Positions 18,684 to 27,435 of a stretch of DNA of 64,000 bases are shown here, piece after piece (the first letter of the stretch is position 1; every line of letters starts with the position of its first letter). Both the position numbers and the translations under genes were made by a program. The DNA lies in contig DIYL01000013.1 of the NCBI GenBank assembly GCA_002428985.1, forward strand, positions 124,001 through 188,000, read 5' to 3'. The stretch is from Anaerolineales bacterium UBA6055 (lineage in GTDB: Bacteria > Chloroflexota > Anaerolineae > Aggregatilineales > Phototrophicaceae). The notes beneath the pieces were generated by a model. It did not search any database. It was given only the letters and a program-made list of their open reading frames with translations, and had not been told where the DNA came from.

Positions 18684-19678
18684 GATTCTTCTTCATCAGC
18701 TTCATTTTTGGCTTTAAATGCAGTCGATGGTGAGACACCTAATGCTAATAAACCAATAACACCCCAAAATGCATATGCCAATACCGACATGCCGTGTAAC
18801 AAAAATCCAAGTGACACGGCATCGACACTATCCATCCCGACAATTTGCCCAGTCAAGACAATTGCGGCTTGGAATGGCCCTAATGCTGCAACACTGACAG
18901 GTAATGCCACACTCAGAGAGGCTAGTGCAATCCCAAGAGGTACACTCAATGCATAAGTGACTTCAATTCCTAATGCCAAATGCAAAAAGTAGAATGAGGC
19001 CAGTGACACTGTCCATGCAAACGCTGTCCAAAACAAGACAAACGCTAATGTCCTCATATTCGTCAAAGGTTGCAACCCATCCAAGACATGATTGAGCATT
19101 GTTTTGAGCGGTAGCTGTTTCAATATAGGAATCAAGCTGAGGATTCGGTCAAGTATAGTATGAGCAAAGTCAGGTATACGCGCTAAGATCAATAATACGG
19201 TAAATCCTATAACGGCTAGCACACCAAACAACGCAGCAGATTGTGTTATTTGTTCCGGTACATCCGGTAATTGGCTGACTACACCAGCGATCAACAATAC
19301 CACAACTAACATGTCCACTAGCCGTTCGACGACAATACTTGTAACCGAAGTAATAATTGGGACACCGCCACGTATTGCCAAGACGCTACGGGCTACTTCC
19401 CCCATCCGAAATGGCAACTGATTTCCCAGAAACATCACGTTAACAATATGAGATGCTTGTCCAAGCGGCAAACGATATCCTAATAAACCCCACCAACGAA
19501 TACCACGAGTGAATAAGGACAATGTTATGACCCCAAAGGTAAATAACAATATGCCTGCATCAGCTTCTTGGATGGTTGTCCATACCTCAACGATTGGTAC
19601 ATTTTGCAAGACCAATACTAATGAGACAGCACTCACTAAAACACTTGCTACAATAAATATGATCTGTCGTTTACTCAT
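18680..19678 (-). CDS. Flippase-like lysylphosphatidylglycerol synthase TM-domain protein
   Basis: A 332-residue inner-membrane protein with about eight helices, of the UPF0104/LPG_synthase_TM family. Typical features are the GxRWWGLLGY segment near residue 60 and FLGNQLPFRMGEVARS near residue 90. The soluble transferase domain of MprF is absent, so lipid or glycolipid transport is more likely than lysyl transfer. It begins three bases after the stop of the GH-like gene, so the two form an operon. Its acidic tail ends KNEADEEES. Confidence 0.8.
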   Translation of the reverse strand: MSKRQIIFIVASVLVSAVSLVLVLQNVPIVEVWTTIQEADAGILLFTFGVITLSLFTRGIRWWGLLGYRLPLGQASHIVNVMFLGNQLPFRMGEVARSVLAIRGGVPIITSVTSIVVERLVDMLVVVLLIAGVVSQLPDVPEQITQSAALFGVLAVIGFTVLLILARIPDFAHTILDRILSLIPILKQLPLKTMLNHVLDGLQPLTNMRTLAFVLFWTAFAWTVSLASFYFLHLALGIEVTYALSVPLGIALASLSVALPVSVAALGPFQAAIVLTGQIVGMDSVDAVSLGFLLHGMSVLAYAFWGVIGLLALGVSPSTAFKAKNEADEEES

Positions 19679-19681
19679 TCA

Positions 19682-21673
19682 TTACTCTACTTGTGTGCTT
19701 GTCATTGGTTGTAATTCTGTATTGGTTGACCAGTTACCGCCATAATCTTGTGCCCACAGTGAAAATTCATACAATCGCCCAGACTCCCCCGCATAGTCGC
19801 TTTGTATTGAAGTCGTTTCCAGCCATGGCAACCAATCGCCACCATCAATGCGCACCCATACAAGGTAAACTTGAATTCCACCATCATCTTCAGCCTCCCA
19901 TTTGACTGTAAAAATGTCAGGGCTAACAGCTGGAAGTGGTTGCATCGTCGGTGTTGGCGGCGTCACATCATCTTCTGGTACAACAGTTGGACGCTGTGCT
20001 TGAAGCGTAATTGCACCAACCGTCGGAACAATTGTTGGGCGAATGACAGTCGAATTCTCTGCAACATCCACCACATAACTTTCCGCAGGAACAATCGGCT
20101 GACCATCTGACTCAACGACAATAATTGGTTCACCGCCAATTGCCGTTGTCCGGCTTGAGTCTAAATCTGGGAAACCAAAGCTTGTCGCAGGGGGTAAGTC
20201 AAAATAATAATATCCATCAGTTGACGGGGTTAGTGATTGTGTACCTTGCAATGTGTAGATTGTTGCCGATTCACTAGTCGGCGTTAGTGGGAATGTAACA
20301 GGCTCAAATGTCTCATTCCAAATGACGAGAATACGCTCACCAGTCTCGGGGCGATCAAACGAAATCACAGTCACCTGTCCATCAATACTATCTCGCTTGC
20401 CATTACTAAAAGTTTCGCGCCCGAATACCTCAGCTAATAAACGATAAGCCGTCGCAACAGGGCGGGGCGTATTAGCAAACGGATGCTGACTAAAACATAT
20501 CGCATCACTAGGGTTACGATATATACCAAATGCATCACCAAAACACGGTCCACTACCACAAATCTCACCGTTATTTGGCGGAAAATCTGTACCAGCAGGT
20601 TGATTACCACAGTCGTCATATAGTTGATGGAAGAAGATTTTGTCAGCCCCTTCTGACCATGCGTATGTAGCACTCTGGATCAGATAATGAGCTTGTTGTG
20701 CTGACGTTGCTAACCGGATACGATCCGGCTCATTCACTGACCAAACGGGTCCCGGATAATCATTCCATACGGATACACCCGTTTCATTCAGCCAGATAGG
20801 ACGTTCTAGACCATATGCTTTTAGACTCTGTCGGACATATAAAGTTAGCCATGCGCTACGCCACGGGTCATCATAACTATGGATGGCAACCACATCCATA
20901 AACCAATTGTAGTCCTCGCGTAACGGGTCACTTTGGAAAATGTTCAATGTTTGTGTAAGCCAAGTTTCATCGGTCGAATACAATAATCCACCGAACATAA
21001 CTGTCAACGAAGGATCAATATCTTTGATGACAATTGCGGACACTTTTAACATACGTGCATAAGCTTGAACCCCACCCTGCCAAAATAAAGCAAAATCAGG
21101 CTCATTCCAGACCTCCCACACACGTACACCATCATCAAGACCGCGTTGTTGCGCTAGAATACCACCGGGCCGATAACGGTTGACCGCCTGAGAAACAAAT
21201 TGCGCCCAATAGTTATTCGGATTAATCTCACCACCACTCGAATCAGTACTGTCGGCATAAATTGGCTCGTTCAGTCCTTGTATGGATGTGCCATCTTGTC
21301 GAAAAGTCGGACGACCTAACAAAATCGCATTAATATTCAGTCCATTATCTAAGTCTGTCTCAACCAGTTCATCATAAGCAGACCAATTCCATTGTTTAGG
21401 TCCAACTTCAACGCGATCCCAATACAGAGGCCAACGATTCCAACCTGCCCCCAAAATCAAGGCATTGCGGTATCGGTCTGCATTGTTATAACTATCAATT
21501 GAACTGATAAAGGTAATTCCTAGCTGATCTGAACGGATATATGATCCCTGTTCGATCAGTGTTCCCGGTGCTGTAGTGGGCACAGTCGGAACTTGGGCAG
21601 TTGTCGGTAAAACCAACCACAGACAACATAATATGACAATGAAGATAGGCAGTCTCATCACAGATACCGTCAT
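19682..21673 (-). CDS. Secreted glycoside-hydrolase-like protein (GH39/GH5-type barrel)
   Basis: A 663-residue exported protein. A signal peptide (about residues 1-26, ending TTAQVP) precedes a TIM-barrel domain. It contains WNEPDF (likely acid/base Glu, about residue 188) and LNETGV (likely nucleophile Glu, about residue 295), the clan GH-A pattern. Residues about 530-590 are a low-complexity linker, followed by a C-terminal beta domain with WVRIDGGDWLPW. It may cut polysaccharide at the cell surface. The start could also be the ATG five codons later; neither has a good RBS. Confidence 0.75.
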   Translation of the reverse strand: MTVSVMRLPIFIVILCCLWLVLPTTAQVPTVPTTAPGTLIEQGSYIRSDQLGITFISSIDSYNNADRYRNALILGAGWNRWPLYWDRVEVGPKQWNWSAYDELVETDLDNGLNINAILLGRPTFRQDGTSIQGLNEPIYADSTDSSGGEINPNNYWAQFVSQAVNRYRPGGILAQQRGLDDGVRVWEVWNEPDFALFWQGGVQAYARMLKVSAIVIKDIDPSLTVMFGGLLYSTDETWLTQTLNIFQSDPLREDYNWFMDVVAIHSYDDPWRSAWLTLYVRQSLKAYGLERPIWLNETGVSVWNDYPGPVWSVNEPDRIRLATSAQQAHYLIQSATYAWSEGADKIFFHQLYDDCGNQPAGTDFPPNNGEICGSGPCFGDAFGIYRNPSDAICFSQHPFANTPRPVATAYRLLAEVFGRETFSNGKRDSIDGQVTVISFDRPETGERILVIWNETFEPVTFPLTPTSESATIYTLQGTQSLTPSTDGYYYFDLPPATSFGFPDLDSSRTTAIGGEPIIVVESDGQPIVPAESYVVDVAENSTVIRPTIVPTVGAITLQAQRPTVVPEDDVTPPTPTMQPLPAVSPDIFTVKWEAEDDGGIQVYLVWVRIDGGDWLPWLETTSIQSDYAGESGRLYEFSLWAQDYGGNWSTNTELQPMTSTQVE

Positions 21674-21783
21674 GCGAACATTTATAACCGAGGGCTATTA
21701 TAACCGCCAATAAAAATATCAACACTATCAATTGGAGAATGTGAAAAGCTGAGAGTGAATACCCTCAGCTCTGAAATATCTAT

Positions 21784-22818
21784 CTAGAGGACAGGCACGT
21801 TATTGATGTTTCCACGAACGCCGACAAATGGCGCGTAGATCCAACCGACAATACCTTCATAACGCACCAAGTACCAGAAGTCATTACCACCTTGTACTGT
21901 CCGTGCAAGCAACTGAGCCTCGCCACCCCATGGCATTTGCCCCAAACGATCGGTACGTATGCTTGGGCGAACGCGTATATTCATCACTGCGCGTGGCACA
22001 GCAATAACCCCTGTATCTGGCAGACTATTAGCCGTATCAAATGCGGTACCGAGTTCACCTAAAATTGTGTCCTCATTGGTTAATTCAAGATAACGCCCTG
22101 ATGCCCAACCGGTGAATCCGCTTTCTGTCGTCAGGTAATACCATGTAAACAAACCTTCACTAAAGTTCTTAGCTTGCAGGTTATAAACATTCCCAGGGCG
22201 CAACACACCAATTAATGATGCACCTAAATAAGGTCCCGTCCGCAATGACAATCCGCCAACATTCACAACACTTGCATTCACGACAATCGGAGTCGCTGTT
22301 GGTGCAGGTGTCGCTGTAACTGAAGTAGCTGTTGTGCTCAAGAACCATTGCACCTGTAAAATGGCATCATCCTCATCGTTGAAGAAATCGACTTGTAAGG
22401 TGTGTTCACCAGCTGTTAGTTCTACCTGTACTTCATAGGTTGTCAATTCATTCGTCGTAAAACTATCGACAACTGTCACGCCATCAATAAATAGACGTAC
22501 GCCATCGTTAGCTGTTACATCAAAGTCATAAATCCCTGCGGCAAAAGTTTGGGTTGATGTAAACCGTACAGAGAAATCATCGGGTTGAACATCTAATAAC
22601 GGAGTCCCGTCTTCATCTTCAGGATTTGCTTCCCAATCAAAGTTGAGACCATTCACATAAACTTCAGTCTCGATGACGCTACCACTAAAGTCGGTACTAT
22701 TGTAAAACTGCCCTGTCCAATTGATACCAAAATCTGCCGAAACAATCGCCAGTGACATCATCAATGCCAAAATAATCATTGTGGTTAAAATTACGGATAA
22801 TCGCCAAATATATTTCAT
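21784..22818 (-). CDS. Secreted PA14 plus SH3b protein
   Basis: A 344-residue exported protein. After a signal peptide (residues 1-28) comes a PA14 carbohydrate-binding-type domain (about 32-160, with WTGQFYNSTDFSGS and ANDGVRLFIDG). A short Ala/Thr/Pro linker and two bacterial SH3-type repeats follow (VGGLSLRTGPYLGASLIG; MNIRVRPSIRTDRLG). It probably binds cell-wall or surface glycans. It is a paralogue of 51478-52527 with the same order and a similar NNVPV ending. RBS AGAGGAG lies upstream. Confidence 0.85.
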   Translation of the reverse strand: MKYIWRLSVILTTMIILALMMSLAIVSADFGINWTGQFYNSTDFSGSVIETEVYVNGLNFDWEANPEDEDGTPLLDVQPDDFSVRFTSTQTFAAGIYDFDVTANDGVRLFIDGVTVVDSFTTNELTTYEVQVELTAGEHTLQVDFFNDEDDAILQVQWFLSTTATSVTATPAPTATPIVVNASVVNVGGLSLRTGPYLGASLIGVLRPGNVYNLQAKNFSEGLFTWYYLTTESGFTGWASGRYLELTNEDTILGELGTAFDTANSLPDTGVIAVPRAVMNIRVRPSIRTDRLGQMPWGGEAQLLARTVQGGNDFWYLVRYEGIVGWIYAPFVGVRGNINNVPVL

Positions 22819-22970
22819 AATGATGCGCTCCTCTGTCCATATTCATGACAGCTTCACTCAAATATAACCCCATTATAGCGTGGACTGCTAAACTTGCGTA
22901 ACGCAGATTGTTAGGTGTCATTTACACGTTTGAGAACTGGATGAGAAAAGTAATTCACGCTGATGATGAA

Positions 22971-22999
22971 TTGACGCTATGTATCGCTAGGGCTATACT
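22971..22999 (+). promoter_or_regulatory. Promoter of the Trm112-like gene
   Basis: TTGACG (22971-22976), a 17-bp spacer and TATACT (22994-22999). The start would be near 23006, giving a leader of about 32 bases with AAAAGGAAA before the ATG at 23038. Confidence 0.6.
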
Positions 23000-23037
23000 C
23001 AGTTTATTGATTCAATATAGTGCAAAAAGGAAATCTT

Positions 23038-23277
23038 ATGACAACTGTATCAGAAGGTCTGCTGAAAATTCTACGTTGCCCTATTGCAGTACATTACAAA
23101 GACAAAGGGGATGACCCCGGTAAACTGCGCCTTGTTAAGGATAGCTGGCTTGTCAGTGATGATAGTGGATACAAATACCCAATCCGTGAAGGTATTCCCG
23201 TGATGCTTGTAGATGAAGGCGAAAAATGGAAAGATACAGCAGAAGATGATCTACCCGTTCCACCTCCTACAGCGTAA
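23038..23277 (+). CDS. Trm112/UPF0434-like small protein
   Basis: A 79-residue protein matching the Trm112p/UPF0434 fold (LLKILRCP at the start, YKYPIREGIPVML in the middle). In the family a CPxC zinc-binding pair is common; here only one cysteine is left (CPIAVHY), so zinc binding is probably lost. Some relatives activate methyltransferases. The ATG with AAAAGGAAA upstream is preferred over a GTG six codons earlier. Confidence 0.75.
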   Translation: MTTVSEGLLKILRCPIAVHYKDKGDDPGKLRLVKDSWLVSDDSGYKYPIREGIPVMLVDEGEKWKDTAEDDLPVPPPTA

Positions 23278-23285
23278 CCTCACAT

Positions 23286-23305
23286 AAGGGGTGATAGCGC
23301 CCCTT
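23286..23305 (+). terminator. Hairpin after the Trm112-like gene
   Basis: AAGGGG/CCCCTT (23286-23291 with 23300-23305) is a perfect 6-bp stem with an 8-base loop, nine bases after the stop. The downstream sequence is only partly T-rich (TTACTTTTATAA). Confidence 0.6.
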
Positions 23306-23395
23306 GCACTTACTTTTATAATTAGTGTCTAATTTCTTATCTCATCACATTATGTAAGACAAAAATTAGATAATCTTTACTTTTGTGATAAACAA

Positions 23396-23424
23396 TTGCT
23401 CACTGGAACATGTCAGCTTATAAT
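23396..23424 (+). promoter_or_regulatory. Promoter in a 363-bp gene-free stretch
   Basis: TTGCTC (23396-23401), 17 bp and a perfect TATAAT (23419-23424). The predicted start is near 23431, only about 18 bases before a strong terminator hairpin. It may drive a very short RNA or, by read-through, the gene at 23641. Confidence 0.45.
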
Positions 23425-23448
23425 TTATCACGTAAGAAAATAAGTAAC

Positions 23449-23481
23449 ACACGCTGCCATCCATAAATCAGCGTGTTTTTT
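23449..23481 (+). terminator. Rho-independent terminator or attenuator
   Basis: A perfect 8-bp stem ACACGCTG/CAGCGTGT (23449-23456 with 23469-23476), a 12-base loop and a T-run through 23481. No gene ends just before it, so it closes either a tiny transcript from 23431 or acts as an attenuator for 23641. Confidence 0.75.
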
Positions 23482-23640
23482 GAGTCAATTGTTGGCATCC
23501 CCATAGCTATCATGAGCAATCCGGCTCACGCCCATTCGTATACTTCACAGATTACTTGTGCTGTCCGTAATAACATTAAATTGATAGCTAGATAGAACCA
23601 TTGGGATGTTTTGAAAAGCAATGAGCAGGAGCCAACGCCG

Positions 23641-25404
23641 ATGACTGTTGATCCAAAATTCCTTGAAATTGAGTTTGAGCGTGCTGGCGTACGTAACTCG
23701 CTTAATCGCCTTAAAAGTTTAATCACTGAACTAGCAATAGAGCCTATCAAACATTATCACGAGTTAAATGGTCAGTTTGAAACTATTGAAGAAATAATCC
23801 ATAAACGTATCGCTCATGTGATGATTTATTGGTGTGTCAACAAACACGAACCTGTAAAACCAACGAGTCAAACTTTGATGAGTGATATTACCAATGCTGG
23901 GCAACGTAACACAGACATAACATTAGAAATGTTTTATGTTGACCAAGTAACAAGTGGGCTTCATACACTCTCATCTACGTTACATTTCGGTGTGTCCAGC
24001 GACTATGTAGTCGACACAGATGAACTCGAATTTGCATTATTAGAGCTAGAAGAACAAATTGAAGAAGAAGGTATTGATGTTGTACAAGTATCTAGTGAAC
24101 AAATATTAGAGACGACGTCAAAAGGTGTCTATGACGATATTATGTATGGCATTGACTTAGATGAATATGCAGAGGACGATGCATATTACGATAGTGATGA
24201 CGAAATATTTGAGCCAAAAGTCGAACCTGTTGTCGAATTTAAGTCGAGTGTAACTGCACCTGAGCTTGAAAGCATTCGTAAAACAACCCAACCGAAGCCT
24301 CAACAACCTGTAATAGCACAATCGTCGGCTACAAAGGTACAGAATAACGCAAAGGAAAATGAAAAACGCATCGTGGTCAAAACTGATAACGACATACAAG
24401 AAGTAAAACAAGAAATTGCTATGAATATCCTCAGTGTCTCGGCAGAAGAAACATGGGGCATGATTTATAATCTGATGGGTTATCCGAGCGAGTATATCCA
24501 ACAGAAAATGCTCCCCCGCTGGCAACAATATCCAGAGACCTTCGATAAAGATCGTCGTTTTCTCTACGATATGTTTGTTAAAACGATTCAAAACACCTCG
24601 GGGATGCAAGTGATTGCAGGCAATTTTCTCTTCGCTGACGGCAGGATGACTATCGATCAACTTTGGAACTATTATTTCTCCGACCTATCACAGAACGTTG
24701 CTCCACAATTAGCAGTCGCCCGTCTTGAGAATAAAGCCAACGAAACCCGTTTTCAACGCATCTGGCGCAGAATCACAGGTAACCTAAGTAATATATCGCC
24801 GATTTGGTTACTAGCGATCGTTATTGCCCTGATTTTTGATGGCTTAACAACTTATGTATCACTTGACCAAACACCGATGGATGGGGTGATGGTTATGATC
24901 TTTACCATCCTAATCACCGCATTATTTCAAATTGCAGATATGTTAGTAATTAACTATCGTGAGCGCGAATTCGAAGCAGATGCGATGATTGCAAAGTACA
25001 CCGCTAAACACGAGCAACTCCATAAGATGATCGAAACATTGGATACATCGAGTGAGAGTTTTGTCCGTTCTAGTATGGAAAAATCACAAGCTCAAGCTGA
25101 CCTCAAAGCGGCTGAAGACAATCGTAAAATGGCGCGTCGTGGGCGATTTTGGTCTGCGCGTATTGCGGACATTAATGTCATCGTGACAGCCTACGGGTTT
25201 GCGTTTATGTTCCTCAATGCAGAAGAGCCCATGCAGGCATTATTCCAACAGATCGAATTTGTTGTCCAACAAAGCTATGAAAATGTCAATGTATGGGTAT
25301 TCTTGATGGTAGGACTCGCTATCACAGTTTCCTTTGTCATCAACACTGCACAGCGCACCGAAATTCTCGGTTGGACAATGAAACGACTTAAAGAAGCAGC
25401 TTAA
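23641..25404 (+). CDS. Large coiled-coil membrane protein, unknown function
   Basis: A 587-residue protein not recognised as a known family. Residues 1-160 are helical. Residues about 165-260 are a strongly acidic, Pro/Gln-containing linker (DEYAEDDAYYDSDDEIFEP). Residues about 385-445 hold two membrane helices. A coiled coil (about 450-515) rich in Glu, Lys and Gln follows, then two more helices. The ATG follows AGGAG nine bases away, replacing an earlier TTG. An AraC regulator begins one base after its stop. A cytoplasmic scaffold anchored in the membrane is plausible. Confidence 0.6.
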   Translation: MTVDPKFLEIEFERAGVRNSLNRLKSLITELAIEPIKHYHELNGQFETIEEIIHKRIAHVMIYWCVNKHEPVKPTSQTLMSDITNAGQRNTDITLEMFYVDQVTSGLHTLSSTLHFGVSSDYVVDTDELEFALLELEEQIEEEGIDVVQVSSEQILETTSKGVYDDIMYGIDLDEYAEDDAYYDSDDEIFEPKVEPVVEFKSSVTAPELESIRKTTQPKPQQPVIAQSSATKVQNNAKENEKRIVVKTDNDIQEVKQEIAMNILSVSAEETWGMIYNLMGYPSEYIQQKMLPRWQQYPETFDKDRRFLYDMFVKTIQNTSGMQVIAGNFLFADGRMTIDQLWNYYFSDLSQNVAPQLAVARLENKANETRFQRIWRRITGNLSNISPIWLLAIVIALIFDGLTTYVSLDQTPMDGVMVMIFTILITALFQIADMLVINYREREFEADAMIAKYTAKHEQLHKMIETLDTSSESFVRSSMEKSQAQADLKAAEDNRKMARRGRFWSARIADINVIVTAYGFAFMFLNAEEPMQALFQQIEFVVQQSYENVNVWVFLMVGLAITVSFVINTAQRTEILGWTMKRLKEAA

Positions 25405-25405
25405 T

Positions 25406-26290
25406 ATGTCCTTATCTCATCAAGATGCCATCCGTCAATTGAATCAGATACCGGTACGTATACAAACATCTGATTTTATGGCAGATATTCTCTGGTGGGG
25501 TATGTATGAAAACGAGTGGTGGCGAAATTATCTGCATGTCCATTCGTTTTACGAAATCTGCTATACATTTGATGGCGTTGGGACGTTCCTGTGCAATAAT
25601 CAGCGACATGACATCTGTGCCGGAGATTTATTCATCGCACGCCCCGGTGATTACCATGAAATTGTCTCGTCACACCATCACCCGCTCGGGATTTATTTTT
25701 GGTCATACAGCTTATCAATACAATCGACCCAGACAGATACAACCGAATTACTCAATGCCTATATCAATTCTACAGATAGTGTTAGTCGGAACGTCGGAAC
25801 AATTCCACAAGTGTTTCATTTACTAGCGGATGAAGTTATGCGCCATGAAGCAGGCTACATTCAGTCAATCACGGCATTAACGACAAAATTACTGTTAGAA
25901 ACAGCACGTTCTGTTACTAATATTTCCATCCAGACAAACCTACCCAGCGATATTCAATCAACCGTTGCCCGCGAAATCATCCAATATCTCAAAGACAATT
26001 ATCATCAACCCATTCTGATTCGGGACATTGCAGCACAAGTCCATATGAGTGAACGTCATGTTTCGCGTTTGTTCCTGCAATCAACTGGCAAAACTATCAA
26101 AACGTATTTGACTGATTTACGCCTCAAAAAAGCTTGCCACTTACTACTTCAGTCATCAGATCCAGTCGGAGAAGTAGCACAACAAATCGGTTATCCTGAT
26201 GCGCGTTATTTTTCGACGTTATTCCGCAAACAATATGGTAGAACGCCAACCCTCTTCCGAGAACAAAACGGCACACAATTTGCTGAATAA
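25406..26290 (+). CDS. AraC-family transcriptional regulator
   Basis: A 294-residue regulator. The N-terminal cupin-like sensor (RNYLHVHSFYEICYTFDG) likely binds a small ligand. The C-terminal double helix-turn-helix (about residues 195-290, IRDIAAQVHMSERHVSRLF and QIGYPDARYFSTLFRKQYG) is typical of AraC. It is translationally coupled to the upstream membrane-protein gene (one base between stop and ATG). The ligand and target genes are not visible. Confidence 0.9.
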   Translation: MSLSHQDAIRQLNQIPVRIQTSDFMADILWWGMYENEWWRNYLHVHSFYEICYTFDGVGTFLCNNQRHDICAGDLFIARPGDYHEIVSSHHHPLGIYFWSYSLSIQSTQTDTTELLNAYINSTDSVSRNVGTIPQVFHLLADEVMRHEAGYIQSITALTTKLLLETARSVTNISIQTNLPSDIQSTVAREIIQYLKDNYHQPILIRDIAAQVHMSERHVSRLFLQSTGKTIKTYLTDLRLKKACHLLLQSSDPVGEVAQQIGYPDARYFSTLFRKQYGRTPTLFREQNGTQFAE

Positions 26291-26388
26291 TGTGTGTTTA
26301 GCAAACATCATCTGTACCCTACTCACAAAATTCATCGAATTCCGGCATAATTTATGCTGACAACTATTATTTTTGGAGAAAATACCAG

Positions 26389-26532
26389 ATGTTGACACAA
26401 GAACAACTCAATTTTGACAAGGAAAAGAGTTACTTTGTGCCAAAGAAGCTAAAACGTATCATGATGTACATACAGGGGTGGTCCTGTTCCACCCCCAATT
26501 ATCAACAATCTACAACTAAGCTTGTTGTATAA
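26389..26532 (+). CDS. Putative 47-residue small protein
   Basis: A short frame (ATG 26389, stop 26530-26532) preceded by GGAG ten bases before the ATG and a possible CATAAT (26346-26351). It reads MLTQEQLNFDKEKSYFVPKK and then LKRIMMYIQGW, a basic helical peptide. Its last 17 bases overlap the convergent gene at 26516. A GGGGTGG/CCACCCC hairpin (26475-26495) lies inside it. It could be a genuine small protein or a decayed gene start. Confidence 0.4.
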   Translation: MLTQEQLNFDKEKSYFVPKKLKRIMMYIQGWSCSTPNYQQSTTKLVV

Positions 26533-26821
26533 TCTCGTGAACTTCTAGTGTTGGGTGGCCTAGAAATGCTTCACGGGGCAATGTCCCAGATTTGGCATGA
26601 CCTTCTTTAAATTCCTCAGATGATGTCCATGCTTCAAATGATTCGCGAGATTCCCACGTTGTCATCACAATATACGGATCGCCTTCTTTGGTTGGGCGCA
26701 ACAATTGGAAAGATATAAATCCAGGCATCCCATCTACTAGGTTTGCACGATCTTGGAAAACTTGTTCAAATGCTTCGGCATGTTCAGAATTTACCGGAAT
26801 ACGATTGCTAGTGACAATCAT
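26516..26821 (-). CDS. Heme-degrading monooxygenase-like ABM-domain protein
   Basis: A 101-residue dimeric-ferredoxin-fold (ABM) protein. It starts MIVTSNRIPV and has Asn6, Trp65 and His75 in positions matching the Asn/Trp/His triad of IsdG/HmoA heme oxygenases (Asn7, Trp66, His76 in IsdG). This suggests cleavage of heme with iron release. No heme transporter is adjacent. Other ABM proteins act on polyketides, so the role is inference. Confidence 0.75.
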   Translation of the reverse strand: MIVTSNRIPVNSEHAEAFEQVFQDRANLVDGMPGFISFQLLRPTKEGDPYIVMTTWESRESFEAWTSSEEFKEGHAKSGTLPREAFLGHPTLEVHEIIQQA

Positions 26822-26961
26822 GTTTACTCCTTATTTTCACATTAGATTGTCCTGTTACGGTATAACAATTGCTTTAAATATTACAGATGATTTTAACCTG
26901 TTTCCTACGTTTTCATGCTATGCTAACCTGACATATGTTAATCTTAAGAAAGTATCAATCT

Positions 26962-27345
26962 ATGCCACAATACGATTTCCGCTGTAAAAATTGCAAAACA
27001 AAATTCGCCCTTTTCTATAAAACATATTCTGCATACGACTCTGCAACACCACAGTGCCCCAATTGCGGACATACAGATCTATCACGCTTAATCACAAGTG
27101 TTGCAATTAATAAACCTGGACGCGACTACAGCAAAATGTCATCCAATGAGATGCTGTCGGTGCTGGAGTCTGGTGATTCGCGTCAAGTCGGCGAGATGTT
27201 CGAACAAGTTGGTGGTGGTGACCCAGCGTTAGGTGCACAATATCATGACACAACAAAGAAGTTACTCGACGGGCAGAGCATGAATAAGGTTGAAAGTGAT
27301 CTTCAAAAGTCACAAAAAACTAACAAACCGACAAAAAACAGTTAG
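26962..27345 (+). CDS. FmdB-type zinc-ribbon protein
   Basis: A 127-residue protein with the N-terminal FmdB zinc ribbon (MPQYDFRCKNCKTKF, then CPNCG about 20 residues on), followed by a disordered, Gln/Asp/Lys-rich tail. The ATG at 26962 is chosen because family members begin MPxYxFxCxxC and AAGAAAG precedes it. Often called putative regulatory proteins; the function is not established. Confidence 0.8.
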   Translation: MPQYDFRCKNCKTKFALFYKTYSAYDSATPQCPNCGHTDLSRLITSVAINKPGRDYSKMSSNEMLSVLESGDSRQVGEMFEQVGGGDPALGAQYHDTTKKLLDGQSMNKVESDLQKSQKTNKPTKNS

Positions 27346-27435
27346 ATTTCTGTTGGACTTTTATAATTCAAGTTGGGGAATTGAGTATAATAACGTAAAA
27401 TAACAGTATTACAGGATTTGTTTAGGAAATGTCAT

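Noticed and set aside
24157..24660. A 167-codon minus-strand frame
   Set aside because: It lies wholly inside the coiled-coil membrane protein gene and has Cys/His/Phe-rich shadow composition.
26475..26495. Perfect GGGGTGG/CCACCCC hairpin as terminator
   Set aside because: No T-run on either strand, so it is not called a terminator.
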